Part shown: positions 57,885 to 64,000 of the stretch, in pieces
Numbering within the stretch: position 1 is the first letter of the stretch
How the letters are laid out: each line of letters begins with the position of its first letter
DNA from: Acanthochlamys bracteata
Lineage: Eukaryota > Streptophyta > Magnoliopsida > Pandanales > Velloziaceae
Direction: 5' to 3'
Assembly (NCBI GenBank): GCA_019914995.1
Contig: CM034139.1
Location: forward strand, 3,016,461 to 3,080,460
Length of the DNA: 64,000 nucleotides
Translations under genes and position numbers: made by a program
The notes under the pieces: model-generated
Seen by the model: only the letters and a program-made list of their open reading frames with translations
What the model was told of the DNA's origin: nothing
Database searches by the model: none

Positions 57885-58305
57885 TCACTGAAGCTTCAGA
57901 AACCTCAACCTGCAAACAATTAAAATAAAGATGATTGGTCCATATAGAGCTGCATGGGTAGATGAAAAACACGGTAGAGCACAGTAGAGCAACAAGGTAG
58001 TAACGGGAGCAACAAAGCGAACAAGTTAAGCACCTTTGCTCTTCATCGAGCATGTTGTAGCCACCATGGCTACCGGAGGATCGGTATTTTGGGTAAGGAA
58101 TGCGCCCATTCTCGATGTCATTGACATCTCTCACAAGTTGCTCATAATGTGTCTTCACATCCTCGACGGTTTTGTCACCGCCGACCATGCGTGCTACTTT
58201 CTGCCAACGGTCAGGCGTATTCTCGTCGAACGTTGCTAATGCAAGTTCGAACTGCTTGTTCTCCCTTGGAGTCCATGAAGAAGCACCAGAGCAACGGGAA
58301 GCCAT
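57885..58305 (-). CDS. RADIALIS-like single-MYB (SANT) protein
   Basis: Two exons on the minus strand, 58034-58305 and a 25-nt terminal exon 57885-57909, joined across a 124-bp GT-AG intron (donor GTGCTT, acceptor TTGCAG), give a 98-aa protein. This is the normal size for plant RADIALIS-like proteins. A single MYB/SANT domain occupies about residues 8-60: [21 protein letters not shown]34 in [12 protein letters not shown], and [17 protein letters not shown], with Tyr54 at the third tryptophan position as in this class. [11 protein letters not shown] follows. The spliced tail reads [12 protein letters not shown], matching the conserved ...LKLQ ending of the family and supporting the tiny last exon. 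Family members are short nuclear proteins that compete with other MYB proteins for partners; RADIALIS sets dorsal identity in snapdragon flowers. Which of the several plant RADIALIS-like types this is cannot be told here. Confidence 0.93.
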
Positions 58306-58434
58306 GAATTACTACTAATTTGCAAGGTTTTGAAAACAAGAGGGAGCAGTAGGTACCTATTAAGCTAATGAGATCTAGAGTTGATTGTAGTTACTGTTGC
58401 ATGCATGAATATAATGAGGCAGTGGAGCTACCGC

Positions 58435-58446
58435 CCATTATATAGG
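58435..58446 (-). promoter_or_regulatory. TATA box of the RADIALIS-like gene
   Basis: On the minus strand the site reads CCTATATAATGG, a good TATA box, about 130 bp upstream of the ATG at 58305. Between the two, TGCATGCATG (about 58398-58407) contains an RY-type CATGCA motif. Confidence 0.6.
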
Positions 58447-58449
58447 CAT

Positions 58450-60460
58450 GAACAACTTGCAAAATACTATTTGGATAAAAGGGGGAGGTCTTCGTGCTGG
58501 TGATAGAACAAGGAGATTCATATCTACAATAGAATAGATTCATCATATTAATTAGTCATCATATTTTTGCGCTAAAGAAGAATTACTAAATAGAAGGATA
58601 GCTCTCAATTTCAATGTAGTAGTCTTAGCAATGATCAACGGACATTTTCCACTACCCCTGTGAGAATAACTAAACTAGCTTTTTAGTTCCTAGATGAAAC
58701 AAGAATTTGAAGTATATACGGCTAGCAGATGCGTTTGCGTCGGCTTTGCATTTCGTTGTTCTAAGAGATTAATGCAGTTACAATTTATCTCTGGCTTCCA
58801 AATTCTTAATTGGAGATGATTATAGAAATGTCACCGAAGTATTATTGCAAATTCCTGTGTCTTACCTTGTACTGTGATATACATATATCAAATTTAAAGT
58901 GTTTCATGATCTCTCTTAGGGTTTTATATATATACTATTGAAGACTCGCAACTTTATACTACTCAAGACTACCTATTATATATACCACACACTTCATATA
59001 CCTCTGATGAATCGTAATGCATTTTGAGAATATATCATCTGCAAGTTTTGCGTGACAAAAACTGAAAAGCATCCTATGTACAGTCTGGAACATAATATGG
59101 CAAATTATATTTTGACTGTAATTAATCATCGAATGATTTTGTATGTGATTTTGGTGAGGAATATATATATGACCGCCTTTTCGGTAATGCTAAAAGTGTA
59201 ATATTCTTTTTCCATCAATTTGGTAAATATGTAAGGTCCTTTGATTCTCTCTTAGCTAGCTTATTCTTTGCTTCAAGAGGCACTATAGTCGTATATAGTA
59301 TCTCCCCCAAAGTTGGGAGGAGGAAAGAAGGATAAAGAAGAACAGAAACTTCTATTCAATATCTAAATTAAACTTTTATAAGTTATATATCAATGCTAGA
59401 ATTTTGGGCTTGAAAGATTCTTCGAAGCAAGCCTAAGGAAGGCGTTTAACGGCTAAAACCCAATGTTGCTTTAGTACCAAGTTTTTCAGCACACCTCTAG
59501 CTACTCATCTAGGACAACATCCTACCTTGTATCGAGAATAAATTTAAAGAACTTTTGTACTATAAATTACTGTTGTAATAGTTTGTAGGAAAATTTTTCT
59601 AGTACAGATAAGAACTACTTTAAACATATGGAGAAGTAAATTGCTTTATAACGGGCATTTGGATAGTTATTTTCATCGTTTTGAAAAATTTGTAATATAA
59701 TATATCTCTTGAGCTCAAACACCTAACATTATTATATGGCAATTCAAAGGAAATGAAGCAAACTAGAGTAAGTCTTGAAAGAATCAACGGAATAAAAGAT
59801 CTTGAAGTTGATAGGCATACTGTGAATCCTTCATAGAATTAGAATCACTTCTTTTTCAATAAAGTTGATGCAAATTGGATTGTCTGATAAAGACGCGGAA
59901 AATTACATCCGCCGTCTTTCTTTCCCTATTGATGGATGTTTAGAGTGCATACGTTGAGCAAATATGTATCTTTGGATTATGATTCCAGTTCAGTGCTGAT
60001 TGATATCTTAGGAATCTCTTTCATTTGCTATCCTTAGTAAAAGCTTTAATTAGATCGCATGAAAATGACTCGGTAGAATATTTAAGTAGTGCTTTCATGC
60101 TATCGTCTAAGATATGCACAAGCTATTTCTATTTAATAATATAAAATGCCCACTGGTTATAACTTTTCAAACAAGTAATATATATATATATATATATATT
60201 CAATGTTTGTAGTTTACACAACAAGCGGAGGAATATGTTGCATTAACGATATCGATCATGTTGGATTTGGTATCCTCCTATTGATAGGTATATGAGATTT
60301 CTCAATACTGCGATAAAGAAGGAAAGGGAATTGACCTTAACGACGATGCCATTTAAACAGTGTTAAATATTTTCATACTCTATATAAAATTATAATTTAC
60401 ATATAACACAATTTATGATCTATAAATTTAATAATTTTTACATAACTTAAATAAGAAAAA
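58450..60460. other. Intergenic sequence
   Basis: I see no gene. A TA microsatellite lies at about 60178-60199. A short frame directly right of it (QQAEEYVALTISIMLDLVS, about 60220) faintly resembles a copia RNase H block (EAEYVA...S) but is too short to assign. Confidence 0.3.
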
Positions 60461-60469
60461 TATACCTTG

Positions 60470-60812
60470 ATCCATATCGCTTATCTTTAATTAGTTATTT
60501 GTCTTTAGATTTCTTCCTTTTGATCTTTACTTGATTCTAAAACAATACTTTTCGTGATGGAATTGACGCAAGTCTTAGATGTAGATTAAGATAAAAAGAG
60601 GACAAGCATTACTTTAGAAATATATTTATAACCCACGACCATCATACTAAATGGTCACTATAATTTCTCTCAAGTGGGAAACTATTATAACTTCCCATTA
60701 CAGAGAGTTATTGTAACTTTCTTTATAATGAATAGTTTTAATAACTCCTTAATTAATAGAATATTACTATTATATATTAGACCAAATATTAAACATGGGT
60801 CACATCTAATAT
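60470..60812 (-). repeat. 3' LTR of the right-edge Ty1/copia element
   Basis: On the minus strand a polypurine-like CAAGTGGAAGAA is followed by TATTAGATGTGACCC, the expected start of a 3' LTR. A TATA box, GGGTTATAAATATA, lies at about 60622-60636. The distal boundary near 60470 is approximate. The LTR lies downstream of the RNase H coding relic, as expected. Confidence 0.5.
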
Positions 60813-61189
60813 TCTTCCACTTGGTTCATGTGTTATAATTTCAACTTTATGGCTTAATAAAATTTAATACATAACAAAATAAATCAATTCGTTTATTAGT
60901 TACACCATAATATTATTATTTAAGTATAGACTAATATGAATCACAGCGATTCTATATCATTAACTCGATAGAGTTATTTTCATATACCACAAAATCTGTC
61001 TTAAACTTAATAAGATCTATAAACAATAATTATCATAATTGTCCATGTAATTATCTTTATAAATGACAAATTTTGTCAGTGTTCATATAAATTATTTATG
61101 TATATACCAACAAAAAAAATAAGATGCATATAACAGAAATAATATATAAATGAACACAAGTGTCAAATGCTTAAATATTAAAATTTTTC

Positions 61190-64000
61190 AATGATACATA
61201 TTTTTTCGACATACTCAAGAAATATCTTTAGAGGCAACCCTTTAGTTAATAGATTCGCAATCATCAAAATGGTGCTAACATGCTCAATTGACACTCTGTA
61301 TTTCTGAACTTCTTCTTAATGGCAAGATATTTTAATTCTATATGTTTAGCACTACTAGAATACTTGTCGCTTTATAGAAAAAAACTGCTGCAGAATTATC
61401 AAAGTAAATACTCAGCGGTTTGGCAATACTGTCGACAATGTCAAGCCCAAGAATAAAGTTCTGCAGCCAATTAGTTTGAATTGTAGCCTCCAAGTATGAC
61501 ACAAATCCAGCTTTTATAGTGGAAGTAGCAATGATAGACTGCTTCGTATTTTTTTTATATTGCTCCTCTAACCAAAAGGAATATATATCCGAATATAGAT
61601 TTTCTACTATCAATACATCCAGCAAAGTATGAATCTAACAACCCAAGAAATTTCAAGTTATCAAATCTTCTGTAAGTGAGCATATGATCTTTCGTTCATT
61701 GCAAATATCTTAATACTTTATTTGCAGCCTTACAGTGATCATATCCTACATCAATTTGATATCGACCTAGCATTCCGACAGCAAAACTGATATCGTGTCT
61801 AGTACAAATTAATCTAAACATACATCATGCTCCCAACAAGATATGCATAAAGAATGTCTTTTATTTGTGTTTGCGTTCCAATTCATTATTTGGACATTAC
61901 ATGAAGCTAAACTTATCACATTTCTTGATTGGAACAACACTTGCCGAATAATTTATATTGCAAATCTCTCTAAAATTTTATTAACATATGCTTTCTGAGA
62001 CAATCTTAACAATTCTTATGATCGATCTCGATAAATTTCAATACCAATCACAAAAGTTGCCTCTCCAATATCTTTCATTTCAAAGTTCTTATAAAGAAAA
62101 TGTATTAGTCTCATGCAATAGACTAAAATCAAATATCATCAACATACAGAATTATAAATATAAAGTTGCTCACACTGACTTTTAAACATATACACCGATC
62201 AACAATATTTTTTTAAATCTAAAATAGATAATAGTATCATTAAACTTAAAATACCATTGTCGGGATGCTTACTTAAGTCCGTATATTGATTTCTTAAGTT
62301 TACATACCAACCTATCTTTTTCTTCAACCAAGAAGCCTTCAGGATTCTCATTTAAAAAGACGGTTTTTACATCCATTTGATTTAGTTCTAAATCATAATG
62401 AGCTATCAAAGCTATGATAATTCTGAATGAGTCCTTTTTTGAAACTAGAGAAAATGTTTCATTATAACGGACTGAAGCATTTCAAACAGAAGATTTACAA
62501 GAGCTAAAATCATCTTCAATCTCACACAAAAAGAAAGCTCAATAATCAAGGGAAGAAAACAGTCAAAGTCCTTGATCAAGTAAAGCAGTCAACCTGCACT
62601 GCATTTATTATGGACATGCCATATCAACTCATCAGCTCACCGAGTCTCAGACAGAAGTTTAGCTAAATTAAGCTTTCAACCGTTGGCAGCAAATTCAAAC
62701 TTCTACAACGCATTCAATGCAACGAAGACTTTGCACAAACACAGCTGAAGGACCACTCGACAACACCACTTCCTCTCTGACGTGAAGAACCGAGCGCCAA
62801 TAGCAACGTTCCTCAACGGCTCCTGCACAGGAAAGAAACTCTATAAGAAGGGAGTCACAGCAACGAAGAAACAACGTGGAGAAAGAGAGAAAAACAGGGA
62901 GAGAACATAAAGAAAACAGAAGTAGAGAGAACCCAAGCAAAAATAGAGATATACAAGAACTCTACCACTCTACTCAAAAATATCCTACTACTGGTCACGA
63001 ACTCCACACAAACAAATCTTGCTGTAAATCATACTAAAGAAATCTCTCTCAGCAACCTCTCCGATCATCTCATCTGAATCACATCATAAACACTTAACAT
63101 TCATGAGATAGATCCTGTGCTCAATTTTGGTTTATTTTCTTGTAATCTCTTACTGACAGTGTAAAGGTGGTGCTGCAGGCACCGGTAAAGGAAGCTCTGG
63201 TAGAGCTTGGTGTAAGCTATTAGACCTTGTAATAGTGCTAGCAAATCAGCCAGGGGACAGGCGTGTCCAGTAGGCTGTTAGGGGTTGTCTTGGCAAAGAA
63301 ACCCGGTAGAGTAAGTGTGCTTGGCGAAGCACTTTGCTCCAAGGTGTATTTGTAGCTTATTAAAGGTCTAGTGAAGCTTTGGCTCTGGTGATAGAGCGAC
63401 CGTGGATGTAGGCAAAAGGGTTTTACCGAACCACGTTAAATACCCTGAGTACTACTCTTTGTCACTTATGTCAGTAAACACTCTAACTCTCTCTATCTGA
63501 AGGTTACAGCATTGACACAGCCGGTTGTTAGCTCGCTGCCAGTAGGATAACAAATTTGATAAAATTTTTTTATAGACTAACTCAATTCACCCCTCCCCTC
63601 TTGAGTTAATCTTGCAGGAATATCTAACAAATAAGTTTTCAGACTGTATTATGTTGCATAGATTTTAACTCATCATTCATAGCATCTATCCATTCAGAAT
63701 TATTAGCACCATCAATGACCTTGAAAATAAAACTAAATCATCATTAAAATCTAAATCAAAGTCTGACTCTTGTTAATAAATCACATAATTGTTCGACAAA
63801 TTTTTTTGTCTTTCAAATGTTCTTGATGCTATTTTTTATGACTCATTTACTATAAATTCATTAAGATTGATGTCATTTAGAGAAATTTCATTTATTTGTT
63901 GTTCTTATACACTGTTAAACTGTTCTACAGCTGCAAAAACAACAATTTTATAATGAGTTTGAGTTAGAAAAATTGGTTCTCAAATTTCTTTAATTTCCAC
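61190..64000 (-). pseudogene. Ty1/copia pol relic, interrupted and running off the window
   Basis: From the right edge, on the minus strand: FERQKNLSNNYVIY, QESDFDLDF, then DGANNSEWIDAMNDELKSMQ (63.64-63.85 kb), the pre-RT region of copia pol. After an interruption by a second LTR-like block come the RT start YNETFSLVSKKDSFRIIIAL and NQMDVKTVFLNENPEGFLVE (62.32-62.47 kb), then a gap. RNase H follows in 61338-61625: KNTKQSIIATSTIKAGFVSY, TNWLQNFILGLDI, LSIYFDNSAAV (family: K.Q..IA.ST.EAEY.....WL...L). A tail near 61.2-61.3 kb carries a degenerate 'SIEHV...ANLLTKGLP'. Parts of RT, including the catalytic YVDD region, were not found. Stops and frameshifts are common. Confidence 0.8.
62473..63629 (+). 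repeat. Second LTR inserted into the copia pol relic
   Basis: A block of about 1.16 kb beginning TGAAGCATTTC and ending ATATCTAACA separates two parts of the copia pol on the opposite strand. Its end (CTCAATTCACCCCTCCCCTC, then TTGAGTTAATCTTGCAGG) is a phrase characteristic of the 3' end of many plant copia LTRs. It starts with TG and ends with CA, consistent with a solo LTR. Flanks (cggac/aataa) do not form a duplication, and pol sequence is missing at the junction, so a deletion accompanied or followed the insertion. Confidence 0.55.

Noticed and set aside
57877..58305. 142-aa unspliced RADIALIS-like protein
   Set aside because: Residues after 91 read through a GT-AG intron; the spliced 98-aa form matches the family's length and C-terminus.
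60215..60300. Short copia RNase H-like phrase
   Set aside because: Fewer than 20 residues with loose similarity; too little to call.

Overview
The window is nuclear DNA of a flowering plant. It is AT-rich, has GT-AG introns and plant-specific gene families (zinc-finger homeodomain, RADIALIS-type MYB, seed-type LEA, phytoglobin), and carries typical plant transposons (Ac-like and DUF659-type hAT, CACTA, Tourist, Ty1/copia, TRIM). I cannot name the species. Four protein-coding genes look intact; most of the rest is transposable-element DNA in several age layers.

Layout. About 1-7.2 kb is intergenic. It holds a 781-bp hAT-type element (1659-2439) and three fold-back elements strung together by TA microsatellites (2460-3748). 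An intronless zinc-finger homeodomain (ZF-HD) transcription factor lies at 8253-9347. From 9.4 to 20.4 kb I see no host gene, but there is a nearly complete, decayed Ac-like hAT transposon with its target duplication (14497-17314). A phytoglobin pseudogene lies at 20446-20737. Non-autonomous hATs (21293-21844, 23122-23618) and a CACTA element coding on the minus strand (from 23689) follow.

Two paralogous, secreted LEA-type genes lie on the minus strand at 29680-30902 and 40192-40923. Both have three exons with the same intron phases (2, 1). The 9.3 kb between them is filled by a CACTA end, a Tourist MITE and a DUF659-type hAT transposase relic that was itself split by later hAT insertions. 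Ty1/copia remnants (43.4-45.0 kb), a complete 588-bp TRIM (45837-46424), another hAT with a perfect 8-bp target duplication (47795-48650) and a 2.1-kb Tourist/PIF-like element (51034-53156) follow. A RADIALIS-like single-MYB gene (two exons, 98 aa) is on the minus strand at 57885-58305. The right edge holds a Ty1/copia pol on the minus strand, broken by a second LTR and running out of the window.

The genes do not form one pathway. The LEA pair is a local duplication, probably desiccation/ABA-linked (there is an ABRE-type site upstream of the second). ZF-HD and RADIALIS-like proteins are developmental regulators. The most unusual structures are the (TA)n-bounded fold-back array, the compact TRIM, and three matching 813-856-bp hAT elements whose target duplications range from 6/8 to 8/8. 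All coordinates and splice sites were read by eye; no alignment was run.
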